Below, piece by piece: positions 43,801-55,828 of a stretch of 64,000 nt of DNA (position 1 is its first letter; the number at the start of each line of letters is the position of its first letter). The position numbers were made by a program, and so were the translations under genes. The notes beneath the pieces are model-generated. The model was given only the letters and a program-made list of their open reading frames with translations. It was not told the origin of the DNA and did not search any database. This DNA is from Klebsormidium nitens (lineage: Eukaryota; Streptophyta; Klebsormidiophyceae; Klebsormidiales; Klebsormidiaceae): NCBI GenBank assembly GCA_000708835.1, contig DF237244.1, positions 7,688 to 71,687 of the forward strand. The letters are read 5' to 3'.

Positions 43801-44603
43801 TTTCAAGTACAAGGAGACAACTTTCACGCCGCTGACATCACCGTCTACCCTCGCTTGCAGGCTGAGATGGACGCGGCTAACGTCACGTGGGAGTTCACCG
43901 ACTATTCCAACACTCTGCACTCCTTCACCAACCCCGCCACCAACGCGAGCGGAAACGTGAGCCCGCAATCTGGAATCTGCTTTTCGCTCTAGTTACTTCC
44001 GTTAAATGTCTCGCGATCTGGAGCCTGCTTTCCCCTTCCGATTGCTGCCTACTTTGGAGCGTGCTTTCCGATTTTCTTTCTGCCAATTCTGAGATTTGCT
44101 TCCGCTCTGCTTTCGCTTTCTTCTCTGGTTAATTGCGAACTCCTCTCCTGCAACCCTTCTGCCCGCACTCTGCTCTCTTGGGGAGTCTCCTTCTGCTCCA
44201 TTCTGAGTTTTCTGGTCTGTTTCGGAGCTGGCTTCCCGCTCTAGTTTTGCTTGCTTCCGGCACTCAGATTATATATGAGGCCTTCGCGGGGGTGCGACCC
44301 TGTCGAAGTGTCGTTCGTCGGTTTGGAGTCGCCTCTTTTGTTCACCCGAACACATAGTGAGGGCAAAAAGTCCGTAGACGGTGTAATATCTACCAACTGT
44401 GAGTCTAGACCTTCAGGCGGGATTCTTTCGATGCTCGAGGCAGTGCTAACGCGCTTCTGTTCCTTTCTCTGCAGTCCGCCTACAACGCTCAGGCGGACAT
44501 GCGCTCCTGGGCATCCCTGCGCGTGTTCCTGAACGAGATCTTTGGATTCGTGCCTATGTCCAATATTTACACATACGCTATGGGCAACTCGCTGCCAAGA
44601 TAA
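40830..44603 (+). CDS. Secreted dienelactone-hydrolase-family protein
   Basis: Exons 40830-40985, 41395-41521, 41930-42066, 42621-42738, 43286-43413, 43861-43956, 44475-44603; 296 residues with consistent phases. Residues 1-20 (MARVLFLLAALALIHTATAQ) are a signal peptide. The alpha/beta-hydrolase core follows the DLH pattern: AVIIVPDWDGIGGYE, ANLGYVAMVADVYG, the nucleophile elbow GYCSGG (Cys158), GAKDASVS (Asp212) and NTLHSF (His242), giving a Cys-Asp-His triad. Several N-glycosylation sequons (NST, NYT, NIS, NTS, NGT, NTT, NVT, NAS) fit a secreted enzyme. DLH enzymes cleave lactone or ester rings; the natural substrate here is unknown. The start codon abuts an acceptor-like CACTTTGCAG. Intron 2 contains CCCTAA-rich sequence. 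Confidence 0.9.
41660..41875 (+). repeat. Degenerate CCCTAA/CCCTAG-rich tract in DLH intron 2
   Basis: Irregular units such as CCCCTAACCCCTAGCCC, CACCCTAACCCTCA and CCCCTAACCCTCAGTCCC, mixed with CTCAG and ACTAACTC words. Resembles decayed telomeric C-strand repeats. It ends in a duplicated AATCAATGTGCAA word before the exon-3 acceptor (41929). Confidence 0.7.
43965..44130 (+). repeat. Degenerate short repeats at the 5' side of DLH intron 6
   Basis: Words like ATCTGGAATCTGCTTTTCGC, ATCTGGAGCCTGCTTTCC, TTTGGAGCGTGCTTTCCG and CTGAGATTTGCTTCCGCTCT recur every 45-60 bp just after the exon-6 donor. Too diverged to define a unit precisely. Confidence 0.45.
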
Positions 44604-45880
44604 TTTGCCCGTAGTGCCGTCAGCTCGATGGCCTGAGGGCTACTTTTCCCCAACTTTCGAGACGGTTGATAAGCAGAGAAAAGGTTGAAAATTAGTCATG
44701 TTACAACATGTTGGGATAGGGGTGTGCGTAAGAACATTTTTTGAGGTCGGCTGCCACCAGGCACCGCTGCGACGCACATTGCTCGCAAACATTCTTGAGA
44801 AACGGTCATCTTCTGTGAATATCGACACTGATGAGAACTTGAACACGTCCAAACGGATCCGGATGTCTCCTCAAGGTTCAGGCCGGAGTCATGTCTTGAC
44901 ATCATTCAACGCGTAAGCCATAAACTTATACAATAAAGCAATGAGAACTCAGCTAACCAGAAAGCTTCCCCAAGAGATTGCTTGAGCTCGCATATTGGCT
45001 GCACTGGGATCGTTGTGTGCTGCGCACATGTGACGCAAGATTTCGCTACCAAGGCGCGCACAGCCAGGCGTCCAACTTCGGGCTGCCGCCTTGCACAGGC
45101 ATATAGTTTGAGAGCTGATAAATTGATAAATCTGCGTTATGGGAATGGCGGCCGGCAAAGCTGGCGCGGCAATCCACCCGACTTTCCTCATGTTAAACAT
45201 CTCCGGGGTATATAACATGTTGGTAGGGACGCTGGATTAGCTACTTCCAAAGCAAAGGGCCCAACCAGTCATGCATGTACCTCAGAGTGCCACTGGCATG
45301 GTAGCTGTCAAAACAAATTGCGATCAATTGGACGTGGGATTTCGAAATAATATTAAAGATTATGCACAAGAGAAATATGTGAACAGATGAGTCCAATACT
45401 GAAGCCCTGCAGAACGCCAGAAAAGAATTGGTCGCCAGAACGTTTGTACTATTCCCAGGCATTCATTGACGAGCCGATATAATTGTGCTTAGGTTAGGAA
45501 GTGTAAGCTAAAGGGTCAGCTTTCAGAATGCGGAAATTTGGATGGCCAAACCGCAATTGGACTTCCCGGCTCAGGTCCAGCCGTTGTCATGGCAAAGAGC
45601 TTGGACACAAAACAGTCAATATGGCGCTCGTATGATCGAGCAATTCCAAAAGCAAGTTCTCAACCTCGCCAACCTGCCAATTCCTAACTTCCAATGGACA
45701 TCGCTAATCGCAGACTCAGCAATACCTGGGTGAGAGAACAAGCTCATTAGCAAGCTAGAGTATATCGTTTACTCATTGTCAAATCTGTGTTCAGGGTATC
45801 TGTGCAGGTAAGTCGGAGCGTCATCTTTTCGACAGCTTGTCACTCCTTTTCTGATTGTTAATCGCTCGATATCGCTGTCT
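44604..45880. other. Convergent intergenic region
   Basis: About 1.3 kb between the 3' ends of the DLH-like and F-box/LRR genes. An AATAAA-like CAATAAAGC is at about 44932. No supported gene. Confidence 0.35.
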
Positions 45881-47287
45881 TCAATCAAACTCGATCGAAC
45901 TTTTGTGGTCATTGGTACATGCGATGACGCCATCTCTGACGTAATCAGCATTTGAAATGTGGTTCCATCCTTCCATGTACGAAGACAGTGGCTCAAGCTT
46001 TCTGCAAAACTGTATATCTACGAAATCAAGGGATGTCCACTCTCGATAACCCTCCGGAAGATTTTGAAGCATGGGCAAGTGGATCAGATCCAGGCTTTTC
46101 AGATCCTTCCATGCTCTGACAGTTTCAGGAAGGGAGGAGAAGGACGAACAGGCGATGATCCACAATATTTTCAAGTTCCTCCATTCTCCCACAAGCTCCG
46201 GCAAGCTTCGAAGAGCAGGGCAAGAGAATATCGTACACTTCTCTAGGAGCTTCCAATTCCCCACTGCCTCCGGCAGAGACACAGTCGCGTCGCTCGAGTG
46301 CAACTTGAAATGTTTAAGCCGTTTCCAGCCTCCCACGTAGCTTGAGAGCTCAAATTGCTCGTGCAGCCTTACGAGTTCTGCTCTCTCCAAACGGTTCCAT
46401 TCAACCACAGTTGGTGGCAACTTTTTGAGCTTCTCGCAGTCACTCAGCTCGAGGTTGCGTAGGTTCTTCCAGGCTCCGATCTCGTCAGGAAGAGTTTCCA
46501 GACTGGATGCAGTGGACAAGTTGAGCGTCTCAAGCCGCGTCCAGAGTCCCACTTCCTTTGGTAGCGTTCTCAGCCCCTCAAAGTTTTCCAGAGACAGCTC
46601 CCTGAGTTGCGTCCATTCTCCAACTTCTTTTGGTAACTCCTCCACCATAGGGCACCATTGCAAATCTATATGAGTTAGCATCGACCAATTTCGAACTGCT
46701 TTTGGGAAGGATTCCACTCGTTCGCAGTCGTAGATGATTAGCCGCCTCAGGTGCGGCCAACATCCGACTTCCTCCGGAAGCCCGTCAAGAACTGAATCCG
46801 AATTGAAAACGTGCAAGCTCTCTAGGATCTCCCAATTTGCAAGGCTTTCTGGCAGGCTAAAATTTGCACAAATTTCCCATTGCTCATGCTTGGCACCCCT
46901 AACCGGCCGCCTGCAACATCGCAGTTCAAGATGCTTAACAGCCCTGCCAAGATTGTCCTCTTCCATCACCCGGCTGCTATTACAGCAGCAGAAGGAGAAG
47001 CTCTCTGCGTTCGGAAAGAGCGTCAGCAGCCGACTGCCACGCAGCCCCATGTCGTCCTCCGCACGAGGGCCCCTCCGACACCTGACGCGGACCCTCTTGG
47101 CTGCCGTCCTCCCAATCTCGCACCACGTCTTGCATACCTCTGTGAAGCTTCGAAGGTCCTGAGACGACCAGATCGCGTTGCGTTCCTGTGTTTGTTCAAC
47201 AAGCATGGCTATATGAAGAAGGACATCTGTCGGAAGGCAGCTGATATCGCTGTCAGAACCGTTCTGGTGGCCAACAGGAAGTGCCAT
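45881..47287 (-). CDS. Intronless F-box / leucine-rich-repeat protein
   Basis: One uninterrupted frame of 468 residues from ATG 47287. Residues about 17-62 resemble an F-box (LPTDVLLHIAMLVEQ, then FTEVCKTWCEIG). From about residue 95 to 440 there are about 11 LRRs of the NLR-like pattern, for example LPKEVGEWTQLRELSLENFE and LPDEIGAWKNLRNLELSDCE. The conserved Trp-x-x-Leu and (E/A)VGxW in each unit set it apart from the LTGLTSLDL repeats of the NLR at 4238. F-box/LRR proteins are substrate receptors of SCF ubiquitin ligases; the substrate is unknown. The F-box call is moderate, the LRR call strong. Lack of introns in an intron-rich genome may reflect retroposition. Confidence 0.82.
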   Translation of the reverse strand: MALPVGHQNGSDSDISCLPTDVLLHIAMLVEQTQERNAIWSSQDLRSFTEVCKTWCEIGRTAAKRVRVRCRRGPRAEDDMGLRGSRLLTLFPNAESFSFCCCNSSRVMEEDNLGRAVKHLELRCCRRPVRGAKHEQWEICANFSLPESLANWEILESLHVFNSDSVLDGLPEEVGCWPHLRRLIIYDCERVESFPKAVRNWSMLTHIDLQWCPMVEELPKEVGEWTQLRELSLENFEGLRTLPKEVGLWTRLETLNLSTASSLETLPDEIGAWKNLRNLELSDCEKLKKLPPTVVEWNRLERAELVRLHEQFELSSYVGGWKRLKHFKLHSSDATVSLPEAVGNWKLLEKCTIFSCPALRSLPELVGEWRNLKILWIIACSSFSSLPETVRAWKDLKSLDLIHLPMLQNLPEGYREWTSLDFVDIQFCRKLEPLSSYMEGWNHISNADYVRDGVIACTNDHKSSIEFD

Positions 47288-48741
47288 TGTCTTTCGAGTG
47301 GCCTATTCTATCAGTATTCTAGGGGCGGTCGCGTATGCCGAGCGGCGCCTTCTTCACTGTGCTGTTCAAATGGATCACGCTCACGAAGCCCCAAACCACG
47401 AAAGCTGAAGGAGCCGCGGGCGGCTGCGCGTGCCGCTCCTCGCTTGAAAGTCAGCACTGCAAATCTAATGCTGGTAACGTCACCCTTTTGGTCAAAATTG
47501 GCGCCTTCAGCAGCTCAGGCTGGACTTCCAACGCTCGTCGGGCCCGGAGCGATGATGTTTGATCGAAGGCACAAGCAATTCATTATTCCTCTTATGCCGT
47601 CACGTCTCTGGCAGTGAATCAGCAGGCTTCTCAATTCCGCGCCGGCACCGGACTTCAAGCATTCTTACTTTCTCGAGACAGGCGCATATACATGTCAAAC
47701 TTCGTCAGAGTCGCTTGCAGGGTTGATGCTATACGTGTTCTTGCAGCCTGCATGCGCCACAGCATCATGATGGCTGATGTATGTCTGTAATGATGAGGTC
47801 GAATTTGATTGCGGTCGGATCGATCCGACTCGTTATGAATAGTCGTGGAGGTATGCGAGACCATTTTCTGATACTCAATGTGCGCGTCCATGGAAAGCCA
47901 GGCTATTACAACGGCATGATGCATGGACTGAGTGGCGGCAATTGAAAGACAATGTACTTCCCTTTCTCATATACTGCACCACTGCCCAGCCGCCGCGCTG
48001 CTGAAACAGACTCTAACGTTGCTCAACATCATGCAGGCTCCAGAAAGCAGACTACGAATGATGATCGATTCATTGCAGGACCCTTCGACTGCCACGCACA
48101 TTTGCGCAGCTTTCGACTTCTATGTCACACCAATCCACCCAGTCAAACCAATAGCCTTCAGACCGTCACAATCTTCGATGCATTTCAACCAGCCGGGCAT
48201 GATCCAAGTCAGCGAGGGAATGGACATTGAACGACAGGACATGGATAGCTACAGATCACAGAACCTTGTTCCAGCCTTTATGCAGATGTCCATTTACGAA
48301 AGGGCATAATATCATCACCGCCAATTTAGTTGTGATTGGGTAAGCTGTCGTTATACTAGGTTTGGTGACTGATTTAGCGAATGCAATGATCGTTTTGCTA
48401 AGGTAGCTAGACGTTCGAAATTCAAACATCGATTCCCGTGTATGCAATGGAAACCTAGGGCCCATGTGGCTACGAGGTTTGGAAAGAGAACATCATCATC
48501 TGACTGCAGAGATCGACCTCAAGGAGGCAAGCTGACCACTGATTCCAGTCGGACTGCAAATACTCGAAAAAATGTAAAGGAACGCTGGCTGTAACCACTG
48601 ACAGTGTTGACGACGCACACTCCGACTGCTCTCTCCAACATGATGCTCGTATATTCACCTCAAAAGAAAGCCGTGCACCCTCCCGCTGTACAAGCTCGTC
48701 AGAGCAATAGCTATAGAATCTCCACGCGGCTGATCCTGTTT
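47288..48741. other. Intergenic region
   Basis: About 1.45 kb between the F-box/LRR start and the prohibitin stop. The frame at 47932-48309 opens only from GTG and has no motif. No supported gene. Confidence 0.35.
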
Positions 48742-51700
48742 CTACCGTGTCGTGCGCTTCATCATTTCAGGCGCCCCGGGATTGATCCCTAGCAGCATGT
48801 TCCCCCCGCTGGGCAGGTATGCCACGTTAGGCGTCTGGGCGAGCGTGCCCGCAATCTCCCGGGCTGCCTCGATTCTTCTCAGCTCAATCAGGCCGGAACC
48901 AGCGCTCGCGGTAGCCTCTGAGATCTGGGGGGAGAATTGGGCAAACAAGTCAGAGACAAACTGTGCCCTTAAAACTCGGAGCTGATAAACAAGATTCGAG
49001 AATTGAATTCTTACTAAGCGCCGACTGCAAAGGAAGCGGCTAGCGGGCGAACACCGAGAATCCTAGCCTGGATGTCTACATTGACACACATAAAGCCTAG
49101 CCTAACGCCGATGCGCAAATGCCGGGGCGCAGACAGAAATGCCGCCGCAGAGCTTGAGAGCACCAATTCCCTTAACCCCATACGATTTACGTCCGACACA
49201 CAAATAAATCGTCGGTTGGCAAAACTCTCGAGGCTTGTACCCAACAGCGTTCTGACCTACGTAAGCTGGTCAAAGGCAGAATGCGCACACGTCGAGCCGC
49301 TGAAGGAAAAGCGGCCTCCAGGATGAGGGGCTAAAACACTAAAAACCTAAAGAGCTGAAAACCTCACCAGTCGCGCTGCCTCGCTCTCTCCCTCCGCCCT
49401 GATGACAGCCGCGCGCTTCTCCTGCTCGGCCTTCATGACAACGAACTTCGACCGCTCCGCCTCCTGTTGGGCTGCAAGCACAAAGGGAAAGCACGCTCAG
49501 CACATGTGCGCCCTTTGCAACGTCTGGCTTACAGAACTCAAGGATTTGGGTCGTTTTAAGACGTCCACACCTTCTGAGACGTTTGGGCCTTGCACAAGTG
49601 GATTCGGACCGCTCCGGCTCCTGTTCGGCTGCAACAACGGCGACACAATAAACCACGTCCAAAACGCCTATATTTTGAAACTCGTTCGTTGGTCTGCAGC
49701 TTATCTCCGGTCTGCGGGTTGCAGAGTTTCAGGAGCTTCAAGGTTGTTCCTCCCCAGACACGCAGCCATCATAAAAGGCGAATGTCGTTTCAATCATGCC
49801 CAACGGCAGGCTCTTCATTTCTTATTTCTTTAGGTTAACCAAAAGGTCAGGTCGCGGAAGACACTCCGTGAAGGATGAGAGAATGGACGGAGAATGGAAC
49901 CGCCGCTCGAAAGTGGTCAACTCCAGCAGGAAACGAAAGTGCAAAGACACGGAATTTCAAGAATGAGGCCACCCTCTTATTCTGGGGACAAGAAGAGCCT
50001 GCACAAGCTCTGTTCCCGTTGACTACTCTGCGTCTCTGATCAATGGAAGTGTGGCATTGTGCCTCCTCTGAAGGTGCAAGAGCCAATCGTTGAGCCCAAA
50101 AGAACTGTTTGCGATCGTGCATCGAACATCGAGAGTTGCATATATCAGATAAGCTGAAGACTTTGCTCGCTGATCAGGAATATGAACTCACGCTTCGCAA
50201 TCTGGACAGACTTCATCGGCTAGAGTGAGGGTTGGACAAGTCTTCGGACGCACAAGCTCCAACGTAACCCTTACTGAGAAGAGGGACAAAGCATTTCTAA
50301 AAGCTTACCGACTTGCTTCGCCTCAATGGCTCGTGAGAACTCTTGCCCGAAAGAAAGGTGTGTCTGCAGGGGGACAGGGAGAGCATCAGAAAGATGCAAA
50401 GAGGACGCCCGCCGCCCTGCGCGCTGTGCGTAAATACCTCTGTTTGCAAACTCTTGAAAGAGGTGACTGTCCACCTAGAAGAGAATAACTGCTCTCCCAC
50501 CTTATCTACATGATAAACTTTCTTTTCAAGCACAGTAAACCAGTGTTCAAAGTTGACCTGTGCCCACGACCCGCCAATCGCTGATGGACTCGGCTTATCT
50601 CCCCATAACCTTTACACAGCGCTGCACGCAATCTGCCTCACACACTACCGCGACAAACCAGACGGAGGCACTCTTAACCTGGATCACCGGTGCGTTTCAG
50701 GAACGTGAAGACGGATGCAAAGTTGGAGCAGAGCCAAGGAGTAATGCAAGCGAGCTCACAATAGCAACGTCGTCAAGAAGAATGTTGAAGTCCTTAGCCC
50801 GCATGACCAGGCTCTCACGGACCAGCTTGGACACCTGCAGGGAAGCCCGGACGTCTATTAGCACTGGAATCACGTCAGCACTCGTGACCATACGGAACGC
50901 CTTCAGTATGTTTGTTGGCGGACATAGTCGGGGCCAAGGAGGTGAAACGCTGTCGAACCCCTCCATGATTTATTTTTGATTTGTAACGCTGCGATGTCGA
51001 GTATTGCGACCTCCTGCACTCCTTAGTGTAACAGCGGTGCTGGACAACTTCCTCACTCTCAAAATCTTTCCCCAGACCTTTTTGAAGCGAAAATCTGCCG
51101 TATCTCTCTCAATGTATGAGATCAATACTTCAGCCGAGATGACGCCCGCTGTGACATCGGCTCTTGAAGCGGTCCAACACTGGACGACTTCAACGAGCAA
51201 GCGGTGGACATCTTATAGACTGCATTCATTCCCAATCAACTTCGGCTGGTCGTCAGCGAGACGATTCTTAAATGTCATCCCCGTCTCAACTGAGCATCGA
51301 GTCGACACATTTCAGCGTTCGTCCGGACCGGATGAGGCTCTGCAAGCTTCAAAAATGCGAAAGCAACGTTTCTTTATGTAGGCGGCCCCCTGTTGAGCGG
51401 GCAACCCCAAATACAGTACATGGGCACCATGCCGGCAAATCCTTCGGATGAGCATAGCGTTTCGCCGACGAGGAGGTCCCCTTGCAAATTGACCCAAAAG
51501 CCCATCTTAACACTGAAGTAACGAGATAGAACGTACGGTGCACCAACAGGATCTGCGTGAACCTCAGAGAATACCCTTTCGTAACAGGGGGCAAGGCGGC
51601 TCAAATAACGCGGACTGAAAGAGCTCCGTCAGACCCTACATGTATCTCCTTTCTCTCGCTCCCTTCAGGGGCGGGCGGAAACAATGACAACCATAGACAC

Positions 51701-54660
51701 CGGGGGCATTTTTGCACCAGGGGTTGACTTACATAAGGACGCTCCGTCAGCAGCTGGTCCGCATTGAACTGAGCCTGCACGAGACAAGGGATAATATGTT
51801 GATTGATTGCCTATGTGCGTTGAAGAACCGTCGAAGAAGAGCAGATGCCCCATCAGGAACGTCCTGCAACAACTTTGGTTCTGATGAGCACGCAACTCGG
51901 GAGTGGTCGACCTTGAATTTGACCGCCATAATTTGCCGACAGACTAGCGTTGAAGACTCGTGGTAGTACTGGTATGAGAAGCAAAAGCGGGCCAAAGGGA
52001 GCCTTTGACGCGGAATCTCGGGTCATATCACCAGCACGGAAACTCTTCGAGGAAGAGGGCAGTTCAAGAAAAAGTCCGTGACGACCGTGAGGGGTCTCGT
52101 TCCAAAGTAAGGCGACGGAGCCCCTTACGACAACGAACGAAACTCAGCCGACAAGATCATCCATAACCACCGCAGCCTACAACTTCTACTTCCAAGGCAG
52201 CATCCTTCCTTCGGAGGAAAAAGCGCTCATACTCAAGGAATGCAGCATCGCTTCCCAGCAAGGTGCGCTCAGAGGGAAAGAAAGACAGAAATGAGAAGGT
52301 GGTGAGCAAAAGGACCCACCACGACGGCCTTGAGGACTTCGTTTCCGATCGACGGCAGCACGCGCTCGTCGTAGTCAACGCCCAGCGTTGTGAAGATGCG
52401 AGGCAGGCGGTCTACGTCTGGCTTGGAGAGCACGCGCAGCGTCAGGTTGACCATCTGAAGATCTGCGCGAAACCAACGAAAGACAATCTCAGATGATGAC
52501 CCACAAGCAGCGGGCGGGACTAGAAGATGTGCACAGCGGGGGAGTCGCGACAGGGGAAAGGAGGTTGTTGGAGCTCGCGCAGCGTCAGGTTGCCCATCAT
52601 AATGTGCACAAATGACCAAAGAGATATTTTCTCAGGTGATGACCCACAAGCAGCGGGCGCGCCACAAAAGATGTGCACAGCGGAGGAACTGCAAATGGGA
52701 AAAGGAGGCTCTTTGAGAGCACGCCCAGCGTCAGGTTGACCATCTGGAGATCTGCGCAAAGACCCGAGGCGATCTCAGATGACGCTTGGAAAGTGTGCAC
52801 AGTAAGAAAAATTGGTGGAGTCTGGAATGAACGAGTGTGAATGAGCAGTGCTGTCGCAGCATTGGGTTCACCATCTGCAAGTCTACACAGAAACAAAAGA
52901 CGATTGCACCAGTGGCGGGTGCAATTGAACAATGTGCACACTGTCAAGAGTTGGTATTGTCGAGAATGAAGGAGAGTGAATGAGCGGTGCTTTCGGAGCG
53001 ATGAAACACTAACAGGCTCTATGAATTAATTATCCCGCATCCGAGGAGTATGTGGAGCGCTCGTTCAGGATCTTGCTGATCATGGGCACTGATGGCCTTC
53101 AGCAGCAAGCGGCACAACCATTTGGGAATGAGCACGACATTGCGAGCTCACGGGATCCTCCGCTACTTCATTTAGGGGCAAAGAGAAGATCGGTGGGCAC
53201 GGACGTGTGCTGAAGAAAGGAGAGGGCGAGCAGAGCACAAGTGCCGTCAGTTCAAGGATAACCGAGAACAAGATGCTGAAAAAAGGCGAAGGCGCGAAGA
53301 GCACAAGTGCCGTCAGTTCAAAGACAACCGAGAAGCAGGTAAAGTAGGACTCGTAAGAGGAATGAAAACCAAGTTGGAGGCCACCATAGAGACAGCGCAC
53401 CTTTTGTACCGGTGACTGAGGTGATGGAGCGCGGGCGTGTGCGGACTTCAAAGATGTAGGGCTTTTGCAGTACGGGGATGAGGAAGTGCGTGCCCTCGCC
53501 CACCGTCTGGTCCTTCACTCCGACGAGACGATCGAAGATGACCGCACGCTCACCTCCATCAACTGCAGGTAAAGAGACATACTAAATCACATGTTCCAAA
53601 TGCAGTCAAAGAAACCTGCAAGACAGGCGGACACTTTCTGTTCGATTGACCGGAAACAAAAGCGGCATCAAAGTAGATTATTGTCGGGGTGAACGGCACG
53701 CTCGCTCTGAAGGCAGCAATCAAACATAGACTAAACGGCCAGGTGAGCCAACTCGCAGTGAATTTCGTCAAGTTTTGAGCAAGTGTTGCTAGCCACAGGT
53801 CGAAGCAGACAAGGCGCCACCAAAGAAAACCCAAGGCACAAACGTCATGTTACAGTGGATGACTTGATATGTTAGTTGCTTGACAAATTTCTACATTTGA
53901 TTACAGACCTAGCGCGCAACTACCACTGCAGAGTACATCACAGGGACGCCAAACACGAATTTCTTTGAAGACTTACATTCGACGAAACTTTTCGACATCT
54001 AGATCCGTAACTGCTAGCAAAACCCAAGACGATGGGCGTGTCGCTTTTAATAACTCTGCCAAAAGCAGTCGTGCTGCTTTTATAACACCTTATGGGCGTT
54101 TGCCAAAGTAACTCGCAGAATCGTCTTTTAAACATTCCGTTGAAGATATCAGCAGACCAGATTGACACAACACACAACTCGGGGATTTTGTCGGGCGAAT
54201 CAATCTACAAAAGCCTGTCCTTCCTGTCAAAACGCCAGTTACCATTACCGTTGAGAGAAGGGGATGTGTAGTTGGTCCATCCATGCAGATTTGAGAAGAC
54301 ATTTCCAGTAGGTATCATGCTAAATACAGGATTACATCTGCCGGACTTGGGATTTCGTACAACGCATACCACTCTTGCATCAGTACTACACAATCCTTCT
54401 GAACACCTGACAGAGAAGCTTGGTGTGACCGAAACGGCACACAATAAACTCAAACTCCAGACTCAACTTGGACCAGCCCTGTTGCGCCCGTGAGGTGCAG
54501 CACACCATAGATCACAAGCACACTTTGCAGAGGCACCATTTCTTCCAAGGGATGCGCACTCACCTGTGTAAAGGGACGCTTGCAGAGCGCTCCCACCAAT
54601 TCCTACAAGCACTCCCAGCTGGCCCAAACGAGAGAGGAAGGTGCCTGCACCAGCGGCCAT
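48742..54660 (-). CDS. PHB: Prohibitin (plant PHB3/PHB4 type)
   Basis: Exons 54660-54564, 53562-53401, 52462-52320, 51774-51733, 50834-50760, 50363-50309, 49471-49368, 48924-48742; 286 residues, phases all close. N-terminal membrane anchor ([20 protein letters not shown]), then the SPFH/prohibitin domain: [75 protein letters not shown] coiled-coil follows (AIEAKQVAQQEAER) with the C-terminal signature [14 protein letters not shown] and [13 protein letters not shown]. The tail [11 protein letters not shown] is a little longer than usual. Forms rings with its partner prohibitin in the mitochondrial inner membrane, stabilising m-AAA proteases and respiratory complexes. Intron 2 contains repeated copies of the exon-3 start. 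Confidence 0.95.
52560..52890 (-). repeat. Three extra copies of the prohibitin exon-3 start in intron 2
   Basis: Exon 3 starts at 52462 with GCGCAG|ATCTTCAGATGGTCAACC. Copies lie at about 52610-52560 (diverged, ATGGGCAACCTGACGCTGCG), 52765-52705 (close, GCGCAG|ATCTCCAGATGGTCAACC, through CGTGCTCTC) and 52890-52850 (ATGGTGAACCCAATGCTGCG). Shared intron words (GCACATCTT, CCCGCTGCTTGTGGGTCATC, CATCTGAGAT) show that the unit of about 140-150 bp includes intron sequence. Confidence 0.85.
53208..53338. repeat. Tandem duplication of about 65 bp in prohibitin intron 2
   Basis: 53208-53274 and 53275-53338 share GCACAAGTGCCGTCAGTTCA with flanking AAGGCGAGGGCG-like and AACCGAGAA sequence. Intronic, just 3' (coding sense) of exon 2. 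Confidence 0.8.
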
Positions 54661-55828
54661 CTTGAGATAAACTTATGGTCGCCTTCTCTCAACGAGTTGC
54701 CCTCTTACTCAGTCCAAGATAGCTTTGAGCTTGCCGATAACCCTGCACCCGCTAGCCCTTCTCGCCTGTTGCTCTTTGGCCAACCTCTACAAACCGCTAC
54801 AAAATTGCACGAATGGCGATGGCGAATCTCACACTTTCACCGACAAACTTCCTGCTTCCCTCCCTGCTCAGTGCTTGCCAGTGCTTGCAAATTTTGACGA
54901 TGACTTCCAAGGTACGCACCCTTGCGGACCACGTGTTTGACAGGTGCTTTCTGATTGGTTGAAAAGTCCGTTGCTATTTCACACTGTGCGCGCTAGCGGA
55001 GCTCAATATTGAACGCTGCATTCAGCTTCATTTGCTGGCACTGGAGCAAAAGCATCAAAGCATTCTCCTTTTATTAGTGTCTCCGCCCCGCCAAATAGGT
55101 GTAAAGCACACTCAAACACCTGAAGTCATCGGAGTCCTGAGTCTGATGTCAGTGGTTACGGGCTGTGGTTAGGATAGTGACAGTGACGCTGACAAGTGAC
55201 ATTGACTGACATTGACATTGACGGTGACCGGGGCTCTCACTGGGACATTAGGGTTATGTTGCAAACCTGTAACGGTTCGTGGCAATCGACTAGCGTTTTG
55301 TTAGGGTTACGTCATTTTCCAGTGACATTAGGGTTACTCACTGACAGTGACAACCGGGCAGAGTACTTTTGGTTTAGTGTATGTAGCCACTTCCTCCGAC
55401 CCGGTCCCCATCTAGACCGGGAGCCGTACCGCAAACTGTACGGTAAATCGACAACTCTGACGGAAATTTGATCAAAGGACCTGATCTGACAATTTGATCC
55501 ACGCGGACACCTTGACAGCCAATAATCCCGCGTGTAAAGAGTTTTCACACTTTCTGAAGTCTGAGACACTAATAAAAGGAGAATGCTTTGTCGTACTTGC
55601 GGCACTGGATCATGACAGCTTGATGAACGCTGCTGAGGCAAAACGTGGTCACCATCTTCCTGATCAAGGGTCGTCTGAGCTCTCGAGGCGTTTGCGACGC
55701 GTATGGTGACTGATAAGGCGGCAGCTGCTAGCAGTTTTACTGCTAGCTGCTTTAGCCTGCGTCGGTGATCGAGATTGAGACTAAAGAAGGGGCATGAGAG
55801 AGCATCACCTGACCGCTTCCTGCTCACC
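54661..55828. other. Divergent promoter region of prohibitin and cytidine deaminase
   Basis: About 1.17 kb. Contains the TTAGGGTTA/TGACATTGAC repeat tract (listed separately). The prohibitin start codon is at its left edge. No additional gene. Confidence 0.4.
55160..55345 (+). repeat. TGACATTGAC repeats and three TTAGGGTTA words
   Basis: Short GTGAC/TGACATTGAC repeats (55175-55230), then ATTAGGGTTA (55248), GTTAGGGTTA (55300) and ATTAGGGTTA (55327), spaced 52 and 27 bp. Telomere-like words in the shared promoter interval of two genes. Confidence 0.6.

Noticed and set aside
47932-48309. 125-residue plus-strand ORF
   Set aside because: Opens from GTG rather than ATG, has no recognisable domain and no clear splice-linked partner.
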